Positions 11,893 through 22,720 of a DNA stretch of 29,662 nucleotides are shown here, one piece after another. A program made the position numbers and the translations under genes. The DNA comes from Pezizomycotina sp. ARF18. Taxonomy: Eukaryota; Ascomycota. The notes below the pieces were generated by a model, which was not told where the DNA came from, did no database searches, and saw only the letters and a list, made by a program, of their open reading frames with translations. Location: contig AZLU01000246.1 of NCBI GenBank assembly GCA_002224055.1, positions 29,070 through 58,731 of the forward strand, written 5' to 3'. The number at the start of each line of letters is the position of its first letter. Within the stretch, counting starts at the first letter, position 1.

Positions 11893-12272
11893 ATGCCTTC
11901 GGATTATCCGTACCGGATCATGTACCCCGACAAGCTTGCGAGTATCTTGACGTCTCAAGCCAGACTCGCCGAGGGTATATTCTCAGCGCCTTTGTGGTAT
12001 CTTACCGAGAAGAGCAAATCCCTGAGAACAATAGAGTATACAATCCAGTCAATATAAAGTGGATACAGGTTGTGGCCCGTAATCCGAGGTTTTTTTTTTT
12101 TTTTGTAATCTGCGACTTTCCTCTTGTTCATTTGGATAGAATTGACGTCGCCCTTCTGAAGTTATTGCCCCAAAATGTGTTGTTCGCCGCTTCCCTCGAT
12201 AATAGGTCCTGTGCCTTCGTGATTCGAATGCTGAGAAGTCAGTTGCATCGTATAATCTGTATCGATAGGTAG
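11893..12272 (+). CDS. Short unrecognised coding stretch, broken
   Basis: An ATG at 11893 opens 54 codons (MPSDYPYRIMYPDKLASILT at the start, LWYLTEKSKSLRTIEYTI near the end) before a TAA at 12055. A second stretch continues one base out of frame through a 15-base T run (12090-12104) and gives LVHLDRIDVALLKLLPQNVL and FVIRMLRSQLHRIICIDR before a TAG ending at 12272. Both halves look protein-like, and the frame change is again equivalent to one lost base. The T run could instead lie in an intron. The family is unrecognised and the gene limits are uncertain. Confidence -1.
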
Positions 12273-13457
12273 GAGCGCATAAATAATGAATGGTATTTAT
12301 ATTGGGTGGCTGCTTCCGAACGCTAACTTCAATTCTCCAGGCTCGGAGAAAGATATGTGGAGATTTTTTGTTTGAGACGAAAATGCGACAATGTCAATGT
12401 TACAAAAAACAGATGAATAGAAAAATAAAATAAATAGAACAGAAAAAAAAAGGAAGAAAGAAAGAAAAGGCGAAGCCCTTCACGCTTCCAATACTTCATT
12501 GCGGTCTGCTTTTGAAAAGTAATTCATTATCGTGAGGGATGTTATTATTCCGACCGTGAAAGTGCGAGCTTTGGTTTTTTTTTTTTTTTTTTTTTTTTTT
12601 TAGAGCTAAGAGAGGGTAAATACATATGTATAATAAGGATATATAGACGCACCGAATATTGCCAGTGAGGAGCTACTTATTAACAAATTAATCAGCGCGT
12701 ATGTCCATCCGCGAAGCAGTATAACTCATGTCTGATTTTGAGCTCAACCTGCCCAACTAACACTCCTACGTCTTGCCATTCTTTGTGTGCTGTAAGATGT
12801 TTGGGTTTGCAATGAACTTCAATAATCGCTTTTGAGTGTTAAAAGTTTTATTCTATTTTCTTGGTCAATCTCAAAATTAGAGCGACGTGGGTAACTGCTA
12901 AGAACGATACATAGGCATGCGGTGTAATTTTACAACAAGGGCGCGGTATTCAACTTTTGATATACACACACGTACACAATACTATTTGCCCTTTATTCCG
13001 TCGAATGAACGAGCAACAACAATGACGATAATAACCGCAGGGCTACTAATGTATGTACTATTTCTATATAAGATCTTTCTAGTAGTCGACCGGACCTCGA
13101 TTTTACGCACAATATATATTTCGGAACATTATAGAGATTTTATAATTTTAAACAAAACCGCAAAGTTGAAGCTGTAACAGATATCCAGCGGTCAAATTTA
13201 ACCTTCGTGACCTTAGCCTTGCAAAGATGAAAGTAAAGTATTGTATAGGTAGAACGAAATATTTACCGCTATTGCCATATATCTCATTACGCGAATATCG
13301 CAAACCATCTCGAGCTTGTCTCAATTCAAGGAAACGAACTTAAAGTTATAGTTGATGAGTATATATCTAAATAAATCTACCTTATTTTGCCATTTTTCAC
13401 GCCTTGAATTTGCGTTTTTCTTCAACCGAGCTTTTTCGAATGTTCTGAACATGCAGT
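12273..13457. other. AT-rich intergenic region
   Basis: No firm gene. A 27-base T run occupies 12575-12601. A plus-strand frame at 12917-13177 contains one hydrophobic segment but has no other support. Confidence -1.
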
Positions 13458-14159
13458 CTAAGATATATCGACTATATCTTTGGTAACTCTGTATCGAAAG
13501 TGAGATGTGGTGGAATTCATTAAATCTTCACTAAACACACCTGTTGTCAAAGCTTCCTCTTTAAATACGTGTATCGGAATGCAGCAAGTAGTAACTGGAC
13601 GTCCCGTTTCTCTGAAAATAAGAACATAAAACACTTTCGGACGGAACAGCCCGCGTTTATACTTGATGAAAGGACCAGATTTTATATAAGTAATCGTGTA
13701 AGAATGTATCAATGAAAAAAAAGAAAGAAAACAAGTCTGCAGAAAATAATGTCCATAAAGAAAGAGAAACAACCTTCTAGTGCGCCATACATATACCTTT
13801 TCATATCTCCTTAGGAATAATAGCTGGCATACAAATAATAAGACCGATGTAAAAAACCGCAACAAGTGATAGAAACATGTAATATAACTGCCATAAGGAA
13901 TGTGCATAAAAACAGAGTATAGGTGTTCTCTGAGTTTATTTAACAATAAGCGGGAACAAAGTATAGGAATTCGAGAAGAAATAAAAACAACGGCGTGTTC
14001 AGGTACCGTAAGGAAGCAGGATTTGGGTCGTCCCGTAGAGTGAGATATAAGAATACACGTAAAGAAAAATAAAGGAATAACAGACCTTGATGTGTCCTGA
14101 TGATAAAATAAAATATCTGGAATGGAAGGAAAAAAAAGGGGGGGAAAGAAAAGAAACAC
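13458..14159 (-). CDS. Doubtful long hydrophobic open frame
   Basis: A 233-codon frame is open on the minus strand from a GTG at 14159, with internal ATGs (for example in FMHIPYGSYITCFYHLL). It is very rich in Phe, Tyr, Leu and Ser, with several hydrophobic segments that could be membrane spans. No motif is recognisable. The strand is T-rich, which lowers stop frequency and favours spurious frames, but this length is still unusual for the window, where real genes are usually broken by frame changes. I keep it only as a candidate. Confidence -1.
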   Translation of the reverse strand: MFLFFPPLFFPSIPDILFYHQDTSRSVIPLFFFTCILISHSTGRPKSCFLTVPEHAVVFISSRIPILCSRLLLNKLREHLYSVFMHIPYGSYITCFYHLLRFFTSVLLFVCQLLFLRRYEKVYVWRTRRLFLFLYGHYFLQTCFLSFFSLIHSYTITYIKSGPFIKYKRGLFRPKVFYVLIFRETGRPVTTCCIPIHVFKEEALTTGVFSEDLMNSTTSHFRYRVTKDIVDIS

Positions 14160-15566
14160 GAGATATACGGATTGGAAATTCGTGTCTTCCTAGCAGTTTC
14201 TAGAAAATACTAGATGATATATCCATCCCCACTGGCAGCGTTTCATCCTCCTTCAGTTCGCGATAATATGAAGGACTTAACCTTCAGAACGAGGTACCCG
14301 CTTTGAAGCGCGGGAAACTACTGGCTCCTCACCTCGGTATAAACCATACTTGTACTCGCACATCCTACTGTAAGAAGCAGAGAAGAATTTATACGACATA
14401 CACCTAACCCTTTCAAATCTTCATGTAGCCCAATCTTGCTCTTTCAATTGCATCTTCATACGTGACAGCTGAATATTTTCTGAAAGGAACGGTCTTTAAG
14501 TACAGAAACATAACTATAACTATTATGCTGGAGAAGGGTTATAAAAGGCTACTATTTTTTCTACCGTCCAATCTGGACCGAACATTCTGTCTTCGGGTGA
14601 ACTTGGTGTCCCAGCACCGGACGGGAGATTTCTTTGAATAAAATTTCAGCATCGTTCAGTGAATAATTATGTCTGATAATATCAAAAACACCTGTTGTAT
14701 TCACACTGCCCGATATCGTGGGTCCTGTGTTACCCCTCTGATAGTCCGTACGTGTGCACTGGTCGTGACAGTAATCACTACTCGCAGTTTAGTAACGTGA
14801 CAATCCCTGTCTTCAAACCCTTCAGTTCTCGTTGAAGGACTTGAGATACACACGTTTTGCCACGGCCCTGTGCTTGGCGGCAATACCATTGACCTGCTAG
14901 GTGAAAGGCTGGGGTTTTATCATTCTTTGTCCTTTGCAAATAAGTAGATGCAGTTGAAACTAGTTATAAGCTGTTGTAGTCGGAGAAAATGGTCTGAGGC
15001 CTGCTCATGAAAAAAACGGTTCAAGGTCCAAAATGGCTCAATAAAAGATTTGAAGCGAGCCAAAAAAAAAAAAATTTTTTTAAGCCGGCTTATGTAAACC
15101 AAAATTGGAGGGGGAAAAAAATATACTCTTCGCTTAATCCTGCCCCAAATAAAAAATCGGAATGATTTCATGTCACTTTCAAATATAGCAGGGTCGTGAA
15201 AAAAAAAAAACTCAAGTTATCCATTCTCTTTTTTCTTCTTTTCTTTTCTTTTTTTTTTTTTTTTTTTACAGTTTTGTCCCCAACATATATCCTAACTGCA
15301 CGCCTGCCTGACATCTTTCACAAGCTCAGGGCTTGCAAGCTTCCTGGAGCTCATTCGCTAGGCTAACTCGCTTTGTTTTTTTTTTTTTTTTTTTTTTCCT
15401 ATTTAGCCCGGACAAAGATTGAGCGACGAGAAAAGCTAGGAACCTCAACTTTAAAAGGAGAAAAAAAGAAGTTTTTGGAGCTTGAGAAACTAACAAACAA
15501 GACCGTGCTTTCTAATCTCACAAGCCGAACCAAAAAAAAAAAAAAAAACAATGGCTTTTCGAACCT
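14160..15566. other. Intergenic region with poly(A/T) runs
   Basis: No supported gene. Homopolymers are T at 15249-15267, T at 15376-15397 and A at 15532-15548, three runs within 300 bp. They flank the 3' end of the next minus-strand gene and may lie in its 3' untranslated region. Confidence -1.
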
Positions 15567-17637
15567 TTATATATATGTATATTTATAATTTTCAATTCCT
15601 TGCTCCGGATCTTCCTCGAGGTATCGCAAAACTTCCGGCATACTGTAAACACTGTTGATCCGTCCATTTTCGTGCCCTTTCTCGACCTCTCTGGCGAGTC
15701 TGTCAACCGTTCCACTTTGCTCTCTTCTTGTGCACTATGCGGCGTTACAAGCTGTAGAGAATTCTCGTGCATCTCTTCATCTTCATCAGGCTGAGTCGTC
15801 CTCCGCTGTGTGTCTGTCACGCTGTCCCTCGAGGCCGAACGCTTACACAATAGTGTAATCGTTTACTAACCCCTCTGGTAAAACATAGCTCCCGTAGAAG
15901 CCACATTTCAAATCACACAGCTGACGCAACAGAGATGAGAACGCTGATGATGGATCGGGTTGTGCCAATAATATCTGGAAGGACTGAAATCCCACGACTT
16001 CCAATCGTCTTGGCGCCACATGTCGTGCAATTGCTGAGCCCGACAGGCCGACAAGTGAACGCTGACCATCGCCAGCTGCCTTCCCGACGGAGGTTCCTCG
16101 CCAAAGGTGAGAAATCGGAAAATATTCTGTTGGTAGACTGGGGTCTATTTTCGAAATTGAGAAACCTATTTTCCTATTCCAGCTTTTCGGAATTCCATCC
16201 AGTTGGAATATCGACGCATCGATTTTGTCGTTAAGAAGTCGATAAGAAGCCGCTGGTGGAATTTGATTTGGGTCTTTCGGCCACGAAAGTACGTATTCGG
16301 GATGAAGAAGTGGCTTAGTTGACGACGCGAGCGTAATATCAGATGTGAAGGATTGGGGGAAAGGGTTGTTGGAGTTGAGTTTGGAATCGAACGTGTGCAC
16401 AGGTTTATACTTTGTGTAAGAAATTAGTATTTGTAGTCGTAGCGACCAATATTAAGCAATCATTTCATGTACGTCAGCTTACCATATGACCTTCTTCGTC
16501 TTCGAGAACAGGCCAATCATTAACCCCATAATAGCCGGTTAGATGTTTAAAAAATCTCAACAACCATGACGTTTCCTTCCTCCAAAGGTAATGGGACATG
16601 TGCGTTGGGTAAGTGTTTAGAAGTTCGTCGCTGTCGTGTTTCTTTACAGTAACACCGAATGAGGAAGACATTTGTTGCCGGAAACATTGATAAGCTTGCC
16701 TGGTAGGTCACTGGAATATGACCCACTAGATGTTAGAATTCTGAGATCCAAATCCCACATCTAAAGCTAGCAGAGTTTTAGGAAGTATACCTCGTGTGAG
16801 CGAATACTCCGACTCTGGCTGTGACTATATAACCGCCTACCGTTGTTGGCAGATGTTCTGAGTCGCTATCCATTTCATTTTTGTTATCGTAGAGAAGCAG
16901 AACATGTCGAGACAGGAGGAACGAAGCGCTATGGAATTTGTAATGTCGAAGAAACCCCACTAGCCTCGGGTCTCTTGAAACCATTAGCGCTATCATATCC
17001 TCTTCGTTTACAACCGCACCAAGTGGATCGGGAACGATGGAAGATTGTGCGATGTACATCCCTAGTTGAGGAACTACAGGTATATTCCCTAAAGAAAGAG
17101 GAATGCTCTCAACGGACTGCGCTAGGTCGACTGTGAGACTCCATGCAAGACCTTGATTACAAAGTACTGCACCCTTTAACGAATCTGGAGCTAATGCAAG
17201 GACTTCCGCTGATTGGCCAGCGTTACCAACATGTGTGGTACGGGATCTGTCTGCATACTGGCAAGTAGTTGTTCCTCTGCTTTGTGTAGTGACTCCGTTT
17301 GAGAGGGAAGGAGGAGCGGAGGATGATGAAGGAGATTGCTGATTCAACTGCGACAGTTTTTGGCGGGAGAGGGCCAAAGTTGATGATGATGATGAGGGTG
17401 TTTGAATTGCTTTGCGTGGTGATTTCCTTTTTTGTGGAGAGAGGGGAGCGGAAGATGATGAAGGAGATTGCTGATTTAGCTGCGATGGTTTTGGCGGGAG
17501 AATGGCAAAGTTGATGATGATGAGGGTGTTTGAGATTTGCGTGGCGACTTGGTCCTTCGAGGTGACGATATCGTTCGCCAGTATTCTCCGTCGAGACCGT
17601 CGGTTGCAATAGAGAATGGGTTGGATCCAGATGACAT
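15567..17637 (-). CDS. Unrecognised three-exon protein with Ser/Pro/Gln repeats
   Basis: ATG at 17637-17635 begins MSSGSNPFSIATDGLDGEYW. Exon 1 runs to 16791, exon 2 is 16699-16483 and exon 3 starts at 16409. Introns are 91 and 73 bp with GTATAC/CCAG and GTAAGC/AAAG ends, and both junctions keep frame (HT-RQAYQCF and EEGHM-YKPVHTFD). The N-terminal third is a Ser-rich, probably disordered region with 44-residue repeats (SQLNQQSPSSSSAPLSPQKR and similar). Exon 1 is exactly one base short for its phase; the repeat comparison places the loss in an A run at 17492-17489. Later exon 3 changes frame near 15848 into an acidic tail (TQPDEDEEMHENS) and again near 15645 to MPEVLRYLEEDPEQGIENY, stopping at 15567. 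I do not recognise the folded part. About 630-650 residues if intact. Confidence -1.
17310..17570 (-). repeat. In-frame 132-bp tandem repeat (44 codons)
   Basis: The segment containing gcggaggatgatgaaggag at 17316 recurs as gcggaagatgatgaaggag at 17448, a period of 132 bp or 44 codons. The copies encode SQLNQQSPSSSS and (K)SPRK-QTPSSSSTL elements of the gene at 15567-17637. A homologous A run is five long in one copy (17357-17361) and four long in the other (17489-17492). Confidence -1.
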
Positions 17638-18818
17638 CTTGAATATGAGCAAATGTTTCAAAAAGTTTCGGGTAAAAAGGTAAAGAGAAGCAAAGGGACA
17701 CAGCGAAGATGAACGATTAGAGGTTCATGATTGATGGAGAACGAACTTCAAGGGGGTCTTAGCGAATATTGATTTTTGGGGTAGAGCCTGGTTTCATACC
17801 TGATGTTCCCAGAGTAGCAGTCGATGTCGATGAATTTTTTGTTCTGACGCTTGATCTGGCTTTTACGGTTCTGATATTTAAGGTTGTTCGGTTGCATATC
17901 CCTATTTGTCGTCTATTTTCCTTCCTTGAGTTAAAATTTCAATCTCAACCATCTATATCCTCCCGTACCATGCGGAAGAGTCTGTGGTAGTTTAGATGAC
18001 TTGGGGTTCGAGATTTCCAAGAAGGAGAAAAAAGTAAATAAAATGGAAAATCGGGAAGGATTGAAAACGAGAATGTGTTCCTCGCCTCCTTCCTCACTTC
18101 TTTCTTTCTTTTTTCTTTCTATCAGAAAAACAAGGACCTAGAAAGAAAATGCACCCAATGGACCCTTTTTATGGGGCGATTAAAGCTTCTCACTAGCTGT
18201 GAAATCGCCACGCTCTATACGATTAGTATATCAGCAAATATCTAATGAACTGAATCGAGTCGAGAAGGCGCTGTTTTCGGAAAGATACCGGTGGAGGAGA
18301 AACGATTGTTTATTATAGGAGGAAGTATATAGTATAAAGAAAAAGAGGAAGAGAGAAAAAAAAATGTTAGCAATGGAAAGTTCTAGTTTTTGTACAAAGT
18401 ATAGTTAAAAGCGCCTCAGAAGAGAAGCGGCTATCTTCCTTTTCATCTCAAGTATCGATGTTTAAGGACTTACCTTAGTTAGTACGCGTTTTATAAGAAG
18501 AGGACCAACTTAAGTTAAATACTACTAATGACTTAAAGTAATAACTCTTTTTCTTTGACTGATAAACGTCGTCATGCTTTGTTGCTTTAATATGGTGACT
18601 TGAACATTATTTACTTGCTTACTTTCGGGATTTTTCTCTCTCTCCGCTTCTCATTTTCCTTTTTTCTTTTTTTCTTTTTAATCGCATACCTTACTTACCC
18701 TCGTATATATATATATATTTGAGCCCAGCCTGCAGATGCATATGACGAAGAACATCTTCACGTTAAATCTATTCTTCAACTTCTCTCAATTCACGACCGT
18801 ATTGAAATCTGTTCTCCA
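17638..18818. other. Intergenic region
   Basis: I see no supported gene. The first few hundred bases are the probable promoter of the minus-strand gene. The region holds CT-rich tracts near 18090-18120 and 18640-18680 and a TA run near 18706-18719. A plus-strand frame at 17769-17990 lacks recognisable features. Confidence -1.
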
Positions 18819-19055
18819 ATGAAGAGTTCCTTTTACCGGATAACTACCCAGAAGGTTGCCGTCCCCTTACCAGAGGGCACGGAGCCTTGCCGGGTAGCAT
18901 CACACCCAAACGCCCGAAGGGGTTATCTCGCACTAGCTCCAGAATTGTTTGCTATTTCAATTGTTAGTTGCCCCGATCCTCCTTTAAGCAAGAAAGAAAG
19001 AGATAACCAGGTATCACTCTACGTGGGTAAGTATAATGACTGTACTAGGTGCTAA
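18819..19055 (+). CDS. Possible first exon, unrecognised
   Basis: An ATG at 18819 opens a 78-codon frame (MKSSFYRITTQKVAVPLPEG at the start). The frame meets a good donor, GTAAGT, near 19026 just after SLYVG, so the natural exon may end there. No acceptor partner or family is clear. It could be a short separate gene or chance. Confidence -1.
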   Translation: MKSSFYRITTQKVAVPLPEGTEPCRVASHPNARRGYLALAPELFAISIVSCPDPPLSKKERDNQVSLYVGKYNDCTRC

Positions 19056-19162
19056 TATCTTTTGTGTATATCCCCTTATTAAAAGCCCATTTATTTTTTA
19101 TGTATTTCCCCAGTCAATTTTTCCCCTTTTCAATCTTATAACGAAGCGCGTAAACCTCCCTC

Positions 19163-19331
19163 TACTACATCGTATCCATCTACGCCTTCTTCCCCTTCCC
19201 CTAACCGCATTATAATATCGTATGGTAGCTTTAGCCATTCTATTTTCTTTCTTTTTCCATTATATCGTGTCTATTTACACCTTCTTCCCCTTCTTCCAAC
19301 CATATTATAACATCGTACGGTAGCTTTAGCC
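19163..19331. repeat. Imperfect 95-bp-period tandem duplication
   Basis: The segment 19163-19236 is repeated at 19258-19331 with a 95-bp period. The 74-bp copies align without gaps and differ at about 14 sites, all C/T or A/G transitions. The duplicate lies just upstream of the gene starting at 19407, possibly in its promoter. Confidence -1.
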
Positions 19332-19406
19332 TTCCTATTCTTCTCTTCTTCCCCCCTGTTTTTCTCTTTTTTTCTTCTTCCTCCGTCCCCGCCTAGCGAC
19401 GACAAG

Positions 19407-21004
19407 ATGGGTGGGGCTCAGGAAAGGAATCGGAAGAAAAGGGCGGCAGAGAAGCTTCAGTCGATATCCACCGAATCTCGATTAGCGAAAGAAAAGTCTC
19501 GCCATACACAAGCAGTCCACGATACGCAAGAGGAAATGGCCCGGAGGCTGTACCTGGGTAATTTAATTTACGCTGCTAGACCAAGTGAAATCGTATCTTC
19601 ATCCAGAGGCAGCAAATTAACATTACTACAATGTTCATTACCCTCGATGTTAATACTGAAAAAAACCTGTCTTATTGCTTTATTGAGTTAACACGGTAGA
19701 GGAGAAGGAAAGAGCGAAAAAAAATATTGCACGGCATCAATTTTCTCGAGAGACCAATCAAAGCATCGGATCCTCTTCACACTGGAAGGACACCCGCCCG
19801 ACAACAGACAACAAATTAATTTGCACCTTCGTTTACAGGATCGAGTCTGGAAAACACAGCCTGGGTAAGCCCCCCATCCATTCCATCAACTTATCAACAC
19901 TAATTTTCTTCTTTTCTAAATTACAGTACCACCTCCGGCTACGTCCCGTCCCAAAGGTATGACGTTGCGGCCTCCGGCGCCAACAATGATCCGGTTGGCA
20001 TGGACGAAAACGAAGAGGTTTGCGGGCCGGCGAACGCAGAGCTGTCATCCGTGCGGCAGGCTTACTCTTTTATTCTGGATATCTACCAAGTAATTTTTTT
20101 TAGAAAAAACGCACACTAATATTATAATGAGCTTATTAGGAGAAAAAGCAGAAACACAACCACGTCCACGCCTCCGATTCTCCTAGCCATACAAGTACAG
20201 CAGATAGTACGATTGGCGGCAGCGCTACGGTGAACACTACGGGAGCCCGCGGTGACACCGCTCGAGAACGCGGACATGATCACTCCAAACCCCTCCATCT
20301 TCCAGGTGTACAAGCACAAGCGGAACAACCAGCTTGACAAGCTGAATATGGGGCTGCGGGGAACGGGAACAATAAAGCAAAGAGGAGTGGGAATAGTAAT
20401 ACGCAACGAAATACAGCAGGCGTGGGCGGTCGAGCTCAGTCGGAAAATGATGCTGATAATTCCGTTTGTGATGAATACACTGAGCAGCTTCGCGAACGAA
20501 TACAGAAGCTCGAAATAACCCTGAAGAAGGAGCCAATTACTTTGGAGGCTTTATATTCGAAATGACTCGCGGGCAGACGTTTGTGTGGAAGATGGACGAC
20601 CAAGGAAATAAAATACCCGATTCGCTAGTCCTGCCCGGGAAGTCAGAGTTCAAAGAAGAACTCAGCAGGAAGTTTCTTGGCAAAGAGCACGACAACCTCT
20701 TTTGTAGATAATTGTATAGAAACTCCGTTCCATTTGATTATTTCTCAATCTGCGTATACTCTGAAACTAATAAAAATATATTTACAGGTATATCATTCTC
20801 AATATTAAGTCGCCTGTCAAAACTCTATGTGAAGCACGAATTCACGTTCCACACTATACATCCTACACCTATTCACGCGGCAACGATTCCCAAACCGGTT
20901 CGATAGTTGGTGGACAACAATCTCAATTACGAAAACGTATCGTGTCTGATTCTCCACGGTTTTCGTCGAATTCAGCCCGCCTACATTCTTTTCGAAATAT
21001 ATAG
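19407..21004 (+). CDS. Unrecognised multi-exon protein with coiled-coil segment, disrupted
   Basis: ATG at 19407 follows a CT-rich leader and begins MGGAQERNRKKRAAEKLQSI, a basic helical N-terminus. An intron probably starts near 19551-19560. A coding block then runs to 19864 (TASIFSRDQSKHRILFTLEG, QDRVWKTQPG). Introns at 19865-19926 (62 bp) and 20090-20139 (50 bp) keep frame into YVPSQRYDVAASGANN, RQAYSFILDIYQ and a Ser/Thr/Asn/His-rich linker. The linker contains a TGA at 20335-20337 and resumes in the same frame to a coiled coil (EYTEQLRERIQKLEITLKKE). After a one-base change at about 20560 it gives MTRGQTFVWKMDDQGNK and FKEELSRKFLGKEHDNLF. A further intron near 20704-20787 leads to a C-terminus that ends SARLHSFRNI at 21004. 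No family recognised. The single TGA could be mutation, a tiny intron or error. Confidence -1.
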
Positions 21005-21035
<31 letters not shown>

Positions 21036-21592
21036 TGTGTTTCCCCTTTCGACTTGTTAAGGAAGAGGAGGACTGTTCTCAAACGGCGCGCCATTCGGTG
21101 TAATGTTTGTCGTTCACGTTGTTTCTTTCCATTGATGCACGTAATGTAATTTTACCCTAGTCAATTCTCTAATCCGAGTTATTCAAATTCTCAACGGCCT
21201 CCCGCGTTTAGGCGATATGATAATCGTCTAAATCTTCGGGTCCCCAGTCCCATTCTTAATACCACAATCACTACCAAAGGCTATATGCTACAGAGTGATA
21301 GATAGATGACCGAATTATTGGTTTCCAGGTCTACATACAAACTGCGTGATATACACTCATTACGTTCCATCCTGAAGACTCTCGCTGGGTGTAGATACGG
21401 GGAATCGGAATTCCGGCTGAAAATTGCAATGCAGCAACAGTCGAATACCTCAAGCCGCACGTATATTGCTTCACTAATTATGCCTTCTCATCTCAAGATA
21501 AAGATCATGGAAGTTTTGACTGCTGGGTATTTATTACACCTTCAACCCGAGGTTTCCTGCAACTAAAGCTTTCCTCCATAGTTTCCCGAGAT
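21005..21592. other. Intergenic region
   Basis: T-rich run at 21007-21036, probably 3' of the preceding gene. A plus-strand frame at 21306-21566 (86 codons) has no recognisable motif and I do not call it. Confidence -1.
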
Positions 21593-22720
21593 ATGCCGTG
21601 CAAGAATCGAGGCCTGACTTTGAGACACGTCGCCGACGAAGTGAATTGTAAGCCAGGCGTTGATGAAGACGTTAATTTGCCGTGGAAAAACTTTGGGACC
21701 TAATGTCTGTCGAGCCGCTTAGGGCGACAGCCGGTCGAGTAAGTAAAGCTTAACTTATATGGTAGGAAAAACTCGGCCATGGCGAGAAAGCGGACCACCT
21801 TAGAAAGATAATAACGGTGGTAATATCTATAAGAAAAAGTCTAAGGAACTATGGAAAGTTTTAAGGAATGGCAGGCTAAAGTTAAAGAGGGTAAACGTAA
21901 AAAGCTCTCTAAAGCTAATCCGTAGAAAATTTATCAGAAGAGCCTGCGCCTTTTAAAATCTAAGGAGACTTTTTTGGGGGATATGCACTGGGATGAGGCA
22001 AAGGAGAAGCACGATGCGAAGAAAGGCAAAAAACCGACTAGAGCTAAACTCGACTATTAGCCCTGGGATAGAATGGGATTACTATATACTGGTACAAAAG
22101 TTTGTTCCTTCTCTATGTGGGCGTATCCCGTAAGTGACTATCCCTCAATCTGGAGGGAAAAATTTTTTAAAACCCTTATTCTAAGAGCTAGCTCTACGAA
22201 GATCGCGCCGAGAATATCCTTATCAAAATTCTCTTAGTATAATGACGGCTATAAAGTCCTCATCTACCTGTCTCTTACGCAAAACTCCAAGGCTGCGTTT
22301 TTCAAATATATCCCCGCCCTTATGAAAGATGCCTCGCAGAAGACTCTTAAGCTCTAAATCGTAGACGCAAAAGGGCAACTGAGCAGGGAAACCTTATTCA
22401 CGATATCGGGTTCCCCGGGATTAGCTCGAAGTCTTAAAGTACAGGAGTTTGCCGAATGACTGAAAGCGACGGATAATCTAGATGCCGGGTCGTTTCAGAA
22501 CGCGCTTGAGAAACGTGCGTAGCCACTCGGCGAGAAGAGGGAGGGAATCTTAGTATATTCTATTGGTCTAGTTTCTCAGCAGAGGTTGTTAAACATTCTG
22601 ACCAACCGGAATAGTGAAAAACGCGTACAAAGCTACGTCGGAATCTGCAACGTCCCCGTGAATGCGTCGAAAAATGGGAATCAACTATATACACCACAAA
22701 GCATCACGATTCGTATATAG
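21593..22720 (+). pseudogene. Decayed open frame with in-frame stops, family unknown
   Basis: A coherent protein-like translation begins with ATG at 21593 (MPCKNRGLTLRHVADEVN) and, after a poorly resolved stretch at 21740-21850, continues from 21851 for 289 codons (MESFKEWQAKVKEGKRKK, then GLLYTGTKVCSFSMWAYP, KVLIYLSLTQNSKAAFFKYI, FTISGSPGLARSLKV, ILVYSIGLVSQQRLLNILTN). Stops interrupt that second part at 21923, 22058, 22235, 22355, 22457, 22520 and finally 22718: five TAG, one TAA, one TGA. That is far fewer than chance, and there is no frame change across 860 nt, unlike neighbouring genes. Every stop can come from CAG, CAA, CGA or TGG by a C-to-T or G-to-A change. The lysine-rich N-terminal part and aromatic middle match no family I recognise; a mobile-element or captured gene relic is possible but unproved. 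Confidence -1.

Noticed and set aside
18001-18030. GGTTCGA words as possible tRNA T-arms
   Set aside because: No matching T-stem, anticodon arm or acceptor stem at this or other GTTCGA sites.
21700-21730. Hairpin ctgtcg...cgacag as a structured RNA
   Set aside because: Only six pairs, inside a region that also reads as decayed protein; not enough for an RNA call.
21593-22720. Reverse transcriptase, DDE transposase or viral polymerase identity for the decayed frame
   Set aside because: I looked for the YxDD and GDD boxes and a recognisable DDE arrangement in the translated frame and found none.
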